NCBI GenBank assembly: GCA_951802195.1
Contig: OX637622.1
Span: 1,116,001-1,180,000, forward strand
DNA: 64,000 bases
Origin: Tausonia pullulans
Lineage: Eukaryota; Basidiomycota; Tremellomycetes; Cystofilobasidiales; Mrakiaceae
Reading direction: 5' to 3'
Shown here: positions 48,354-61,000 of the stretch, in pieces
How positions within the stretch are numbered: the stretch's first letter is position 1
Layout of the letters: each line of letters starts with the position of its first letter
Notes under the pieces: model-generated
What the model saw: the letters and a program-made list of their open reading frames with translations, nothing else
Told to the model about the DNA's origin: nothing
Database searches by the model: none
Position numbers and translations under genes: made by a program

Positions 48354-50615
48354 TCAAAGGAACTGCTTCCATCCATCGTCGAGACCCTCCTTGATAAGAT
48401 ACCCGTCCTCCCCCAACCAGCGATTGACCCTCGCCCGATCGGCCTCCTCACCCTCAAGGCCGTCGTCGAGAACTCCCACGTCGCCCTTGCCCGCGAGAGC
48501 GAGGCACGCCCAGCCAATGACCATCATCCCAGGGGGACGCTGGTCACCGACGCGCTCGAGAGCCTGTTCAATCCCTCCGAGCGTCGAGGCTGTCATCCGC
48601 TGGTCGGCGGACGATGCGCGCTCGATGATGGCGATAGGTGTCCAGGGTGGGTAGGCGTGTCCGTCACGGGAGCCGGCATCGTCCTGTCCTTCAACAGAGG
48701 AGGCGCCTTGAGGCTGCTGCAAGACGCGGAGGACCGACTTGAGCCTCGCAACGCCCATGAGGACGAGAAGCGTCCTCGCTCGTTCGTACCCCGGTAGCGA
48801 AACGCTCTTCCCCTTCCTTCCCACACCTGTGCAAAGCACCATGCTCTCCGCTACCCCCCTCTGCGTCACGGGGACATTGAACATCAATGGCCCCGCCAAC
48901 GCACTCGACACACCGGGGATGACGAGCGATTCGAAACCGTGCTCACGGAAGAAGAGGACCTCCTCTCCTCCACGACCGTACACGTAAGGATCACCCTGCT
49001 TTAGCCGAACGACTCTCTCCCCTCGACGAGCGCCCTCCAGTGCAAGCGCCATCATCTCGTTCTGAGCGCCCTCGGCGTTGCCTGGGAACTTCTTGGCGAT
49101 GTGGAGGGTGGTGGTGGACGGGATGAGGGCGAGGATTTCGGAGGGAACGAGCTTGTCGGAGAGGACGAGCGTCGCTGATTGAAGTGACTTGTGAGCCGCC
49201 ATGGTGAGGAGGGAAGGGTGGCCGGGGCCGGAGCCGACGAGGTGAATGGTACCTTGTTGGGAGTGGGGAGGAGGGGAAGGAGGGCGGATGAGGAGGGAGT
49301 GGGTGATGGATGGGTCGGCAGAGAAAGTAGGAATGGAAGAGGAGGCTGAACGTAACGGGGTCAGCCAGGGGATTAAAGCCGAGATAGGGAGAAGACGTCA
49401 CTCACGAGTCGAAGCCTGGGCGGAAGATCCAGCAGCGCCGTTCGTGGATGGGGAAGCCGTGTGCTGCGCTTCGCTGTTCGACGATGTAGTCTGCTGGCTC
49501 TCAAGAGGCATCGTAGCGTCGACCAGTTCACTGAACCCCTCGTCGACGATCCCCTTGCTCGCGTACCGCCCGAGAACAGCCTCGAACTCTGAGTCCTTCA
49601 TGTTGGCGAGGTACTCGATCGGCCAGTACTCTGAGACCTGGGCGACCCACCGCATCCGGCGCTTGGTCTCCTCCTCGTTCTCGAACAAAAAGAGGGAGGA
49701 GGCAGCCGACGCTGCAGAAGCGGAGGTTGAAGGGGTGGTGGCGCCGGACGTGGAGGCCGAAGAGGACGGCCGAGCGTGCAGTTGCGGGACAGGCGAGTTG
49801 AGCGGGACGTGAGGCGAGCTCGGGAGATCATCCTCGCCGTGGCCACCGTCAAACTTCACAGGGATGGTCTTGGGAGAAGAGTTGAACCCACCGAGCCTCG
49901 CCCGGTCGCGGAGTCGGCCGACGTTGTCGACGGCGCGACCTACGCCTCGAGGCAGACGGGCGACTACTTCCCGCTTGAGGCGCGTGGCGAGGCGGCAGCC
50001 CTTGCCGGAGGTTGAGATGGCGATCTGAAGGGACGACATGGGAGATTTGGGCGTCGAAGGATCCAGCGGGAACCGGTGCATTGAAGGGAAGGAGAAGTCG
50101 GACAGCGACGGGTGATCGGCAACATTGAGTGGAAGACGAAGCGCTATGCACGCCGACCGAAGTGCCTGGATCGAGGCAAGCGAGCGACGCCTGGACGACT
50201 TGGTGTGGGTGTCCGAAGTCAAGGAGGGAGACGAACCCGATGCGTCGAGTACGGTATCGGTGAGGCAAACGAGCGAGAGGTCGGTCCCGAGCTGCTCAAG
50301 GGCGGCTGTCCAGGCCTCCACACTTTGGACGCGCTCGCACTGGTCGAAGTCGAACCAGCCAATCTGGCCCTGTTCGAGCCGGTGCTTGATCTCGTCGCAT
50401 GCCTGGGAAGGTCCACCGGGCGCCGAGATAAGGACGTTGGCGTCGGCGTCGAGGGCAAAGAAGGCCCGCGAGGCGGCGAGTCTCGATGAGCCTAGAATGA
50501 GGATGGTCCTGTTGCGCGGGGTGAGGGTGAGGACGAGGGAGGCTCCACCAGATGGCGCCGGAAAGGTGGAAGTGGCTGTCCGCGAGAGGGCTGGTGACCT
50601 TGCAAGGACAGACAT
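48354..50615 (-). CDS. MET1: Bifunctional siroheme synthase, uroporphyrin-III C-methyltransferase (Met1 type)
   Basis: Makes precorrin-2 from uroporphyrinogen III with S-adenosylmethionine; needed for siroheme, the cofactor of sulfite (and nitrite) reductase, hence for methionine synthesis. Two exons, 49406-50615 and 48354-49345, chain to 733 aa. The C-terminal SUMT domain is clear: IHLVGSGPGHPSLLTMAAHK, VRLKQGDPYVYGRGGEE, VIPGVSSALAGP, NVPVTQRGVAES and TLLVLMGVARL. The N-terminal half carries a Rossmann-like CysG/Met8-type domain (TILILGSSRLAASRAFFALD; LPLNVADHPSLSDFSFP; ISTSGKGCRLATRLKREVV), where the NAD-dependent dehydrogenase/ferrochelatase activity resides in bacterial CysG; whether it is active here is not shown. 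The start at 50615 follows a pyrimidine-rich leader; an in-frame upstream stretch begins at a non-ATG codon. Confidence 0.92.
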
Positions 50616-50945
50616 GGTGAGTGGGAGCAGAGAAAGGAAGCGAGAAGGGATGGCGGTTTGGTAAAGGAGAGAAAAGGCAAGCACGACATGACAGGTCGAT
50701 GGCGAATCGCTCCACTCCGAATAAGTCGCGGCGGGGAAGGGCCAAGGACCATGCGCAGTCTCTCATTATCTTCCGTGTTAGTCGGGGACTCGACTCGTCG
50801 AATGATAGAGCGATAGATAGGGACATCACGTCCTCGATAGGAGGACCGATGTTAGCGGAGAGCGATTAAGAGAGAACCAGAAAGGACGAGGAAAGATTTG
50901 CCGAGCAAACAACAAAAACAAGAACAACAAAAGACAATATCGCTG
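50616..50945. other. Intergenic: MET1 promoter and C2H2 gene 3' flank
   Basis: No coding or RNA signal. An A/C-rich stretch (AACAACAAAAACAAGAAC) at about 50906-50925 lies just past the stop of the next gene. Confidence 0.35.
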
Positions 50946-52287
50946 CTATTCGTCGAGCTGGCCTGCCTGCGGTCGCTTCCTCCTGAACCTCTTGCGACCC
51001 CCGCCGTTTCTCTCCCGAATCTCAGGCGGAGGCGATGGCGTAGCCGAGAAGAAGAGCGGCCTCGCTTCGGCCTGCGTGAAAGTCCCGAGGTCCGACGACG
51101 GCTGGCTATCGTCGGCGTCGATCTCGGCGTCGTTGGCTGCGCGACTCGACGTCGTGTCTCGAAGGCTCCTCTCGACGCCATCTTCGTCCGCTGCAGAGGT
51201 GAATTCGTTCTCCGTCTCCTCCCCCGTCGACGAAGTCTGTAAAGACTGCAGCGGTTCGTGGTGCTGATGCTTCTCCATCCCCATCACCGGTGCGATCGCC
51301 TCCTCCTCCTCCCCCGTCGCAGGCCTCCCTATCCCGCCACCACCCCCAGAGTGCTGCGACGACGAAGGTCCAAACCCAAAACGCACCGTCGACTCAGCGA
51401 GCGATCTCTTTCTTGTCGACGATGCCAGGGAGAGCTGCTGGCCGAACCCGCCGGAGGGGATGGGTTGATCCGCTGGGGGAGAGTGGGCGATTGCACGGGG
51501 GGAGTGGAGGTTTGGGGATGAATCGGCGGCCGCAGGTGGGGCTACTTCTTCGAATGAGGAAGACAACGGTGGGTGCGAGTGTGATTCGTCGTCCAGTCGG
51601 GCCTGTTGGGGAGGAGGGGCGATGGACTCGTTGTCGGCAGGGGTTGTGATCGAGGTTGGAGGCACGACCGCGACGAACGTCCCCGCTTGCGGAGGCAAGC
51701 CCGACGAAATGGCCGAGAGGGAGGTGTACTCTGGAGAGGAGAAGAGTTGGCCGTCCACTGTGGCTTGGTCGAGGAGGTGGTGGTGGTGATGGTGGTGCTG
51801 CGAGGGGAAGTGGAGGAACGACTGTTGCTGGTTCAACGCGTTTGAGGAGGACGCGTCCGGCGGCGGCGGATGGTGGTCGTGGGAGTTGAAGATAGGGAGG
51901 GGTAGGGGCGAGGTGAAGTCGGTTGATGATGAGAAAACGGAGGGGCTCTCAGCCATGGGGTGATTGTGGAGGTAATTCCCTGAAGAAAGAGAGATCGTAA
52001 GCAACGTCGGATCACGTTGGCTCGAGTGGCGAATAGACACGAGTCGACATCGCCAGCGACCGATGAGACTAACCAAAATCCTGGCTCTCCTCTCTGACCC
52101 CGTGCCACTCCTTACCACTCCACACAAGCTTCCCTACTCTCGCTCTCGGGACGAACTCCGCCCTTCTCGCGTGCCCCACGGCGTGCTCACGAAGGAGGGC
52201 GAGCGAGGGGAACGCATCCCTGCAGAAGCCCCATCGGCAGAGGTAGGAGTGCGCGCTGGAGCTGGAGGACAAATCCTCGAACGCCAT
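50946..52287 (-). CDS. Single C2H2 zinc-finger protein with long disordered tail
   Basis: Two exons, 52074-52287 and 50946-51979, give 415 aa. Near the N terminus, YLCRWGFCRDAFPSLALLRE followed by HAVGH forms one C-x4-C-x12-H-x4-H finger, a spacing used by several fungal transcription regulators. The rest is low complexity: a seven-His run after SQ, many Pro/Ser/Gly stretches, acidic segments (EEETENE-like) and a basic end RKRFRRKRPQ that could serve as a nuclear localisation signal. A transcription factor role is likely but the target is unknown. No in-frame ATG exists upstream between the start at 52287 and an earlier stop, which fixes the start unless a further 5' exon exists. Confidence 0.75.
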
Positions 52288-52850
52288 CAGGTCGGGGGTT
52301 GCGTCGAGATGGGATGGAGCGATAAGAGCCGGTGCTGGATGAGTGTCGGGCGGAAATCGGTCAAGCGCGGGGGTTCTTGTTCCACCAACGCGCGACGTGC
52401 CCAGTTGGACGCGTTTGCGGCGGACTCAAACCAGCTCACTCATGTGTCAACAGGGGCAGCTGTTGGTATCCAAGCACAGTATACATTCACAGGAGATATA
52501 AATTTACTTCTAGAGCTCTCTCTGTCCAAGGTGAAAAATAGTCGAAAAGCATCCGCTCTGAAGCGGTCCTGCTGGCAACAACTCTCTCGCGACCTCTCAT
52601 CTCTCCTTAACCGATGACGGTAAAGGATCGGATCGTCCAGGCTACAATCATCATCTAAAATGGAAAGGACGGCCCGTCTCACAAACCGGAATGGGAAAGG
52701 GGAGAGAAGGGAGGGGAGGGGAGGAATGACTCTGCGGCCAGTGGACACGGCCGCAACCAGAGCGAGCAAAAGGAAGTAGGAGACGGAAGAAAGAAAAGAA
52801 GATGGAGAACGGATCACATGCTAGGAGAGGGAGAGCGAGATGTACGACGC
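52288..52850. other. Intergenic: C2H2 promoter and PDA1 3' flank
   Basis: No open frame with recognisable similarity on either strand. The portion near 52680-52850 is purine-rich on the + strand, matching a pyrimidine-rich PDA1 3' UTR. Confidence 0.35.
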
Positions 52851-55036
52851 TTAGTAGTAGTGGACCTGTAAGGAAAGAAAACGTTGTCAGCGAGTGGAAG
52901 CAGGAAGGATGATGCGAGTAAGCGGCCCAAGCGACCCACCTCCTCGCGCTCACGACCGCGCATGTAAGGCGGCTCCGAGCCCTTGTAGTAAATGTCGGTC
53001 CAGAGGTCCTTCTCAATGTCCGGCTCGGGAGCGGCCTTGGCGGCAATGACGGCCTGGTCGACCTCGGCCTTGGCGGCTTTGTCAATGGCCTTGAGGGCCT
53101 TCTCGTCGGCGACTCCCCACTCGGTGATGTACTTGCCAAGACCGGTAATGCAGTCCCGGGTGGAGCGCATCTGCTGGATCTCCTCGCGGGTACGGTAGGT
53201 GGTTCCGGGGTCGGACATGCTGAAAGAAGGGAGCGCAAAGTCAGAGAGGGTAAGGGAAGTAGAAAGAGAGATTCTGTGCGACTCACGAGTGTCCACCGTA
53301 GCGGTAGGTGACGTACTCCGCAAGGAGAGGTCCGTTGCCGTCAGCGCACCACTTCTTGGCGAACTTGGACGCCTGGTAGGAGGCGAGAACGTCCATCGCG
53401 TTGACCTGGATACCAGCGATAACGTCGCCACGCTTGTAGTACTCGGTATTCATCGAGGAGCGGGCAGCCGGGGTACCCATGCCGTACTTGTTGTTCTCGC
53501 AGACGAAGACGCAGGGGAGGTTCCAGAGCTTAGCCTGTGGCAGTAGACAGAGGGGGAAGGAGATGGGGACCAATCAGCGGGAAACGAAATATGAACGATC
53601 ACGAACACGCGTCACGCACCATGTTGTAGGCCTCGAAGATCTGGCCCTGGTTGGAAGCACCATCTCCGTACATGGCGAAGGTGGCAGACGGCTTCTTGAG
53701 GTACTTCTGGGCGAACGCGATACCGGCTCCAACAGGGACCTGGGCACCGACGATACCGTTGCCTCCGAAGAAGGACGGCGTGAACATGTGCATGGAGCCT
53801 CCCTTTCCGCGCGAAATGCCCTCCTGGCGACCTGTGGATTGACTTCATATCAGCGCAAGCCGATGGCTAGTGGATTGAGAAGGGAGGCGACAAACCCATG
53901 AGCTCAGCGAGGACACTCTGAATGGTTCCGCCGCGGAGAACAGCGAAAGGGTGGCAACGGTACGCCGTGATGATGCGGTCGTGCTCGTCGATGGCCTCCT
54001 CCATACCGATGGCGACGGCCTCCTGTGGAAGGGGCGCGACAAGAAAGATGAGAGGCGAGGAAGGTCCGGGTCAGTCGCGCGCGCACCAGAGGGGGAGACA
54101 GGCCTCGCCAGACAAGCCAGCCAGCATTCTTCCTTCTCTTTCAAAGGCTGGTTGGCTCGGCTGTACAAGAGCAGGAGCGCGTCCTCACCTGTCCGATGGC
54201 AAGGTGGCAGAAACCACGGATGAGCTTGGCCTTGTAAAGCGTGTCGGCGGCCTGCTCCATCTTGCGCATCCGGGTCATGTCGGTGTACATCTTGAGAAGC
54301 TGGTTCTTCGAGACCTCGACATCGAGCGAGGGAGGGTCGCAACGGTAGCCGTGGAACCTGAGCAAGCAGAGGAGAGGAGGAGAACGAAGGGGCGGCACGG
54401 GTCAGGGGACAGAAAGTTGGAGGGCGAGGGCGCGGACGAGCAGGCGGCGAAGGAGGCGCGCGCGGGGAGAGCCAGCGCGGCACAAAAGCCCGCTCGTCCG
54501 GACAGAGTGAGAAAGAGACAGAGCACTCACGAGTCCTCGTTGAGCTTGACGATGAACTGTAGGGCGACGCCATCGGAGAACGCGGGAGAGGGTCAGACGG
54601 GCCAGGGGCGAAGAAAGGAGAAGCCGCCGGCAGAGGCAGAGCGGGCGCCCTCACTGTCTGCCTCTGCCTCACGTGGGGGGGACGAGATCGCGACGGACCT
54701 TCTCGTCGTCGGCGGAGGGGACCGGCGCAGCAGGCGCGCTCGAGTCGGCGGCCGTGATGAGCGAACGGGAGAACGCAGGCTGGAGGAAGGGAGCGGACGA
54801 GCAGCAAACGAGGGAGAACGGGAGGGGCGGGGTGACCAGTCGGGCGAGACGGAACGGAGGTCGGACGGCAGCGCGGGCGATCCCGATGGGATGGGGCGAC
54901 GGAAAGGGCATGGGCACAAGGAGTAGGACCACGGTCAGCTCTGCTTATCGTGCCGGGTGCCAAAGAGAGGGCTGGCACGCACGACCCGGAGGGCCCGCTT
55001 GAGCGGGGAGGCCGCAGAGAGGAGAGAGCGAGACAT
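52851..55036 (-). CDS. PDA1: Pyruvate dehydrogenase E1 component alpha subunit
   Basis: Thiamine-diphosphate-binding alpha subunit of the mitochondrial pyruvate dehydrogenase complex. The N terminus [20 protein letters not shown] is a typical matrix-targeting presequence. After short exons come [86 protein letters not shown], the ThDP motif [19 protein letters not shown] ending in [10 protein letters not shown], and [19 protein letters not shown] with the conserved regulatory Ser region. The last exon is 15 nt (52851-52865) and supplies VHYY and the stop. One donor is GTCCGT (after DDEK). The exact joining of the first exon to [14 protein letters not shown] was not settled. The neighbouring + strand frames are shadows. 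Confidence 0.95.
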
Positions 55037-55349
55037 GGCGAGAAAGAGGAAGGCGACCGTTGGGGAGAGAGGCGAAAAGCGGAGGCCAACGGGCAGAGAC
55101 CAAGTCGCGCCCAAGTCGCGCGCCCAAGCCGCACACGGCCCGCGGCCGCCCGGCGCTCCGTTCATTCGTGGCTCGACTACGCCGCTCTTGCGATGCCAGC
55201 ATCATATTTGCTCTCGAGGCTGCCGGGAGACGTCGTCGTGCTCGATTGCGTTTCTCAATCTGTCCTTGCTCGGCCGCTCCGGACTTAGTCGTTGCCATCA
55301 GCATGGGGTTACGTGACTCCTGTCGCAAGACCATCATTCGCATCTCTCC
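55037..55349. other. Intergenic: PDA1 promoter and USP39 3' flank
   Basis: About 310 bp between two minus-strand genes. GC-rich; no TATA box or RNA gene is evident. Confidence 0.35.
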
Positions 55350-57881
55350 TTACGCCGGCCCTAGATCCCTCCTCTGCCAGATCTGGATGACCGTCTCCCC
55401 CAAGAACACCATCTCCCTCTGCACCTCTTCGACCCTCAGATTCTCTACGCTGAACCACTTCTCCGCATCCCCTCCTCCGCCTCCGGCCCTTAGGTGAACC
55501 TTCCACTTGGCCATGTCGCCCTCGTCGATCTTCTGCTTCTTCGCCGGGTTCGTGGCGGTTTTGGAGCCGGTCTTGGTGGTAGTGGAGGCAATGGAGGACT
55601 CGAAGGGGATGTTGGCGATCAGGTCGTACAGCGAGGAGTGGGGGGCCGACGAAGCGGGGGCATCAACGTCTGCATCCGAGCGAATGACGGTTAGTCGAGA
55701 TCGGAGCGAACGAGAAACAGGGCAGGGACCCACAAGGAGCCATGTCAACACCTCGAAGCGGGAAGTTGACGATTGTCGGGTTCTTCTCCTCGACAAAGTT
55801 ATTTTTGGTGAAACGCTTCGTGTGGAGGATCAAGTACGGTGGAAGCCTCAGCAGCTGGTGGCGCTTCATAGTGTCGCCGAACTCCTGCATAAGCTTGAAG
55901 GATCAGCCCTGCCTGTGCTGAGAGGAGACAGAAGAAAGGGCGGTCACACGCACATGGGTCGTCGCCCCGTCGTACTTGGCGAGGATCGTCGAGAGCGCGA
56001 CCTGGGGGATAATGTTCTTCTCGACAGAGTCCTGAAAGAGCGGCGGCTTGGGCAGGTCGAGTGCAAGGAAGAGAAAGGGGGAGCGCATCGTCTTGGTGTC
56101 TGGAAACGCGCGGGAAGAAGGTGAGCAATGAATTTGAGAGGGATGCCGTTGTCGACGTACCCCGACTGATATCAAACTCGGGCCGCCGGTTGCCTCCCGA
56201 GTCCGCCTTAATGACAATTTGCTGCGTCTCCATCCGGAGTTCTCCCTGAAAGGTTTCGTATATGATGCCTGTCGGTCATCACGGCCCGTCAGCTCAGCTC
56301 TTGACGTCGACTACCCAACATAGACACGCACTCGACTTGGGTTTCTTCGAACCCCCGAGGTCCTTGTGCAGCCGATTGAGCAACCAGCTCATAAACTCAA
56401 TCGGGTCGCCTTGCTCCGTAATCTTAAACTTCCCCCCGCTGACGAGGTTGACCTCCTGCAGGAACTCGTGCGGTGAGACCTGGGCTTTGAACAAGTGCGG
56501 GCTCCAGACCTTCTTCGCAAGCTCCGAGAACCGCTTGACAAGCTCCGTCGGTTTCGCCTCGGGCTGGAGCTGTTTCGTCTCGGGAGAGAGGAGGAAGTCT
56601 CGCAGAGGAGGGACGTGGAGGAGTGAGTGGATGATGACGTTGAGATAATCGTTCGCCTTGATATTGTTAAGCCCGATGTAGCCGGGGAGGTATGGTTGAT
56701 TGTTGAGGTTGTACGAGGGCGAGGGGAGATGCGAGAGTTGCTGGATCTGAGGGACAGTGTAACGCGGGTTGAGGACGCGGAGGATGTCGTTCAAGGACGG
56801 GTCCGAGACCTTGTAGCCGTCAGGAAGGATGTAGAACTGTGAGGAAAAGCAAGTATTAGCAACGGCAGCAAAAATAGCACCACATGGTCGACTGGCTCAC
56901 CTCCTCCGTCTCAAGCTTGAGCCAGACATGCCGATCTGTGTTGACCGAGTGTTTGTACGCCCAGCTGCCCTTGCCACGGCCCTGGAAGTATTTGCCGTCG
57001 ACGAGACAGCAGTAGACGTTGTTGTTGGAGAGTGAGACGCTGCAAAGCTTCTCAAAGTCAAAGTCGAGGAGGTGGCGGTTAACCTAGAGAAAGCGACAAG
57101 CGCGACGCAGACACGATGGGCATTTGTCAGTCCAAGGTTCGCCGAAGAGCATCTTGAACGGATCAGAGACTCACAGTGTCGAGATAAAGATCCGTCCTGG
57201 CCTTCTGGTCGTTGGCGTCCGGCACGTACACCTCCTCCTCCTCGTCCGAGGACTCGACCTCCGGTTCCGAAGCAGCGGCGGTACGCGCCGGCGCGAGCAG
57301 CGCAGTCTCCGACGGCAGCTCTGGAGCAGATTCGAACGCGGGAGGTGGGGGAGGCGGAAGAGGAGCGTCGGATGGCGCTGACGATTGAGGAGCCGTCTGT
57401 TCCGATGGAGGTGGAGGGACGTCGTGGCGTGCGGCGGGGATCTCGGAGACAGCGACGGGCGTCTCTTCAACGACCGAGACGGGAGGCCCAGGAGTCACAG
57501 GAGCATCTGCCGTCGTCTCGGCTGGGAGAGCGGTCTCCACCTCATCGAGCCGAGGACGCTTCGTCGGTCGGCTGCTGTCGTCCTTCGGGACTCGGTTGTC
57601 GTCGTCCTTGGCCGCCGTAGGAGCTGCCTCCGTTTCTATCCCGTTCTCCTCCTCTAGCTTGGAGGTCTCGGACTCATCCCCCTCGTTCTCAAGCAGACGT
57701 GCTATGAGATCGGGCTTGTTCCCCGTGATAGGAAGGGACTTGGAGGTCAGGAGAGTCTTGAGCTCTGGGACCTTGAGCTTGTTCCTAGGAGGGTGAGAGA
57801 AGTCGTCAGTCGAAGAGCTCAAGAGGCAGCAGACACACAGGTCGAAAGGGAGGAGACGCACAGCTCCTTGACGTTCGTCAT
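55350..57881 (-). CDS. USP39/Sad1-like tri-snRNP protein with an N-terminal SAP domain
   Basis: Inactive ubiquitin-protease homologue that helps form the U4/U6.U5 tri-snRNP. The first exon gives MTNVKEL and continues after a spliced intron as NKLKVPELKTLLTSKSLPIT with GNKPDLIARLLE, a SAP (DNA/RNA-binding) domain. A long Pro/Ala/Glu-rich linker leads to DLYLDTVNRHLLDFDFEKLC and KYFQGRGKGSWAYKHSV (zf-UBP-like). The protease-like part shows GLNNIKANDYLNVIIHSLLH, where the catalytic Cys box is replaced as in USP39, then AQVSPHEFLQEV, GDPIEFMSWLLNRLHKDLGG, LPPYLILHTKRFTKNNFVEE and ETVIQIWQRRD near the end. The second Cys of the expected CxxC zinc pair is Asp here (CLVD). A SAP fusion is not usual for this family. 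Confidence 0.88.
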
Positions 57882-58091
57882 TGCGATGAGTCGTCGTGGT
57901 GTTGGGTGGTGGTCGTGGGAGGGGAGGCGCGAAGTGCGCGACGAGCGCGAGAGGGAAGAGCGCGTCACATTCTGACCATCTCGTTGCGTGGCGACCGACC
58001 GATCATCTGATTCTCTCCAGAGGGCTCATCATCTTCTCAAATGGACCATCATTATGGAGTGGGGAGAGAAAGGAAACAAAAGCTAGCCCGC

Positions 58092-61000
58092 TCACGCCTC
58101 AGCCTTCTCCTTCCGCCGCTTCTTTTTCTCCTTCCGCTCTCCCTCGCCATCCTCCCCTCCTTCCTTGCTCTGCTTCTTCACCTTCTTCTCCTTCTTTCCC
58201 GTGCTCGCCTTGATCGCGCCGAGCACATCCCCAAGCTCCGACTCAAGCGCGGCCGTCTTGTCCTTCTTTCGCTTCTTCTTCTCGTCCACCTCCTCAGTGA
58301 CAGCAGCAGTTGGCCGCAGGGCAGCAGGCGCGGAGTGAGAACTGTTGACGGCAGGAGGGGCCGCAGCAAAGAGAAGGTCGATCTCATCCTGAGGCTGCTC
58401 AGCGCGCTCGGCGGCGCGCTTGCGCTTCTTCGGAGCGTTCGCGTCGGGCGCCTCCTCGCGCGCTCCAGCAGCAGCAACAGAAGCAGGAGCGGCAGGACCC
58501 TGTGAGGGAGGCGGTGGCGGCGGCGGGATTTGGCTTTTGCGCCATTCATCCGGTTTGCGGCGGTAGAGGTTGAGGTTGACTTTGCGACCGAAGAAGCGAC
58601 CGAACTGGGATTGGCTGAGGGCCTGCTCGAACGGGATGAGCGTCTTGGCGATCTTCTCCTTGAGGAACCCGTCGCAACCCTCCCAAAGCCGTTCGCCGAC
58701 ACGGGAGCCGATCCGGTCATCGACGAGCTCAAACCACTTAGTCGCGTTCGTAAAGGTGAGAAGTGTGTTGCGCTTCGACTTGAAGGAAACAGTCGGTGAC
58801 TCAATGAGAACATCGAAGATGCGAGAGGAGATCGGATGGTGGGTGTAGCGGAGGATGGCGTCCATCGGTTGGGCGAGAATGCTGAGAGAGGGGAAAGCGG
58901 TTAGCGGTGGCAACTCAATAAGCCATACAAGGTCCTCGCGCACCTGGAGACCACGATCTCGTTATGCGGCGACGGAAGCCGGAGGATGGCCTGCAGGAGC
59001 AATGCGCCCTGCATGTTGGGCTCGAGCGGGTCGACATGCTTCATCCGGCCCATCCGCCTACAGTGCGAAATCCGCTCGGCCTCAGTCATCTCGGCCTCGC
59101 CTTCGAGACGGACATCATCGCCGTCCAGCATGAGCGGGTCCTCGGGCTCGTCCTCTTCAGGCTCAGCGTCGGAACCCTCCTCGCCTTCGGGCGCGGGGAG
59201 ACCAGCGGCCTTGCGGTAACGCTGAAGTGAAATGGAAGAAGTCAGAGGGCTACTCTCGCGAGGTATAGAGGTGAGCAGAATTCACCTTGAGAGGCTTGAG
59301 GCTCATGACGCAGGGCACGAGTAGCGTGCGATCTTCGACTCGCTTGATCTCGAACGCCTGGAAGATGGCGTCCGCAACGGCCTCACAGTGGACCTTGAGC
59401 GCCGCAGCGCGGTCGACCACAGCCTTGATGACACCTGTTCGAGACCGCTTGACGCCACGGACCCAGTCACTGGTTCCTTCGACGAGAACCTCTCCGAGAC
59501 CCTCTTCGCTGAGTCGGGCGACAGCCTTGGCGACGACAAAGTTGGCGACCGGGTGGACGGAGAGTTTGCCGACGCGGCCGGCAAAGTACGTTTTCCAGAG
59601 CGACCGGAAGACAGGGTCGGGGGCGACGCGAAGGAGGAGTTCGAAGAGATGCGAGCCGGTCGAGTCACGAAGGAGGAGTTCGAGATAGTCGGTCCGGCCA
59701 GGAGTCGTCGAGGGGTCCTCGGCTGGATGTGAGGGGAATCGTCAGCGCCAAGTTCAGAGCTCGGTCGATGCGAAGCAAACTCACCGATCGAGGTGATCAG
59801 ACCCGACAAGAGTGAGTCCATGAGCGAGCCAGGCGTCTCAGCCTGTCCTCCGTCGGCCTCGAGCTCGATGAGCATCTAGCGGCGGTGTGCTGTTGTCAAT
59901 ATCTCATTCGGAATTAGAAGGAGACTATCTCCACTGACCTGAACCACCGGTCCGGCGACGCTTCCAACACCGAGCGCCCTCAACTCGTTCGGTCCAACCC
60001 TCTCCCGGATAGCTTCCCAGAGTTCGCGGACAACAGCCGCGAATGCCGGCGGAACGCTCTTGCGCTTCGCGCTCTCGTCCTCGCCGACGACCTCATTATC
60101 GTTCTGGACGACGTTCTTATGCGTTCCGTGCGACTTCGCAAATTTGTTGGAACGCTTGGACCGAATCTGGGATGACTGGATTGGCCGGCCGGAAAGGAGG
60201 AGAAGGAGGACGCGAATCGGGTGTGAGGAAAAGGGGGACTGAATGAGGGAGGGGAGGGTTGGGAGGAGCTCCTGTGGTGGGCATCGGCGAAAAGGAGTCA
60301 GCAACCTACACCGCTGAGGAATATAGACAAAGAGACCAGCGCACCTTGCAGATGGCGAGGACCGAATCAGTCATGAAGGGGAGCACGCCCTCCGACGGGT
60401 CCATCTCGGCCTGCTGAGGCGGGAAGACACCCCGAACCTGAGCCGCACGTAATGGAGGGATCAGACTGTTTCCCATCTCATAAACACTCGCTGATCTACT
60501 CACTTCTCGGTCAATCGTGAGCGCGGCAAGGGTGAGAAGCGTCTGAACGACGTGACTTCCAAACCGGTGCTGGATCAACTTTTCGTAGCTTAAAGAAGAC
60601 AAATTTTCAGCGTTCCAAGCCTGCTTGACATTATTTGGGCTTTACTCACTTGCCCATGAGGGCATCTGCAAAAACCCGGCGTCCGAAGTCGCCCATGTTC
60701 CAGATCATGCGCTCGACGATGAGCGCACAATCGGAGTCCGTGGCCACCTGGAGCTCCTTGCCTCGGAGCTCGGTAAGGGCCGCACCAACGAGGAGCTGAC
60801 GATCTGGGTGAGTGAACAAAAAGAAAAGATGATCGTCAGTATGACTGGCCCGAGGCAATGGAACACTCGCACCCACGCGCGCGTCACGCCCAACGACAGG
60901 TGACGCTATGACCAGGACGAACCCTCATTTTCCTCCTCAGCATCCTCCCCAGTCGCGACGCCGCCAAGCTCCTCAAACGCCTTCATACGTTCATCGATGG

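Noticed and set aside
53922-54926. 334-codon + strand open frame
   Set aside because: Antisense to PDA1 exons and introns; highly Arg/Gly rich with no domain, while the opposite strand is strongly conserved PDA1.
53845-55134. 429-codon minus-strand open frame
   Set aside because: Runs through several PDA1 introns in a frame different from the conserved exons; Pro/Ser/Arg-rich filler.
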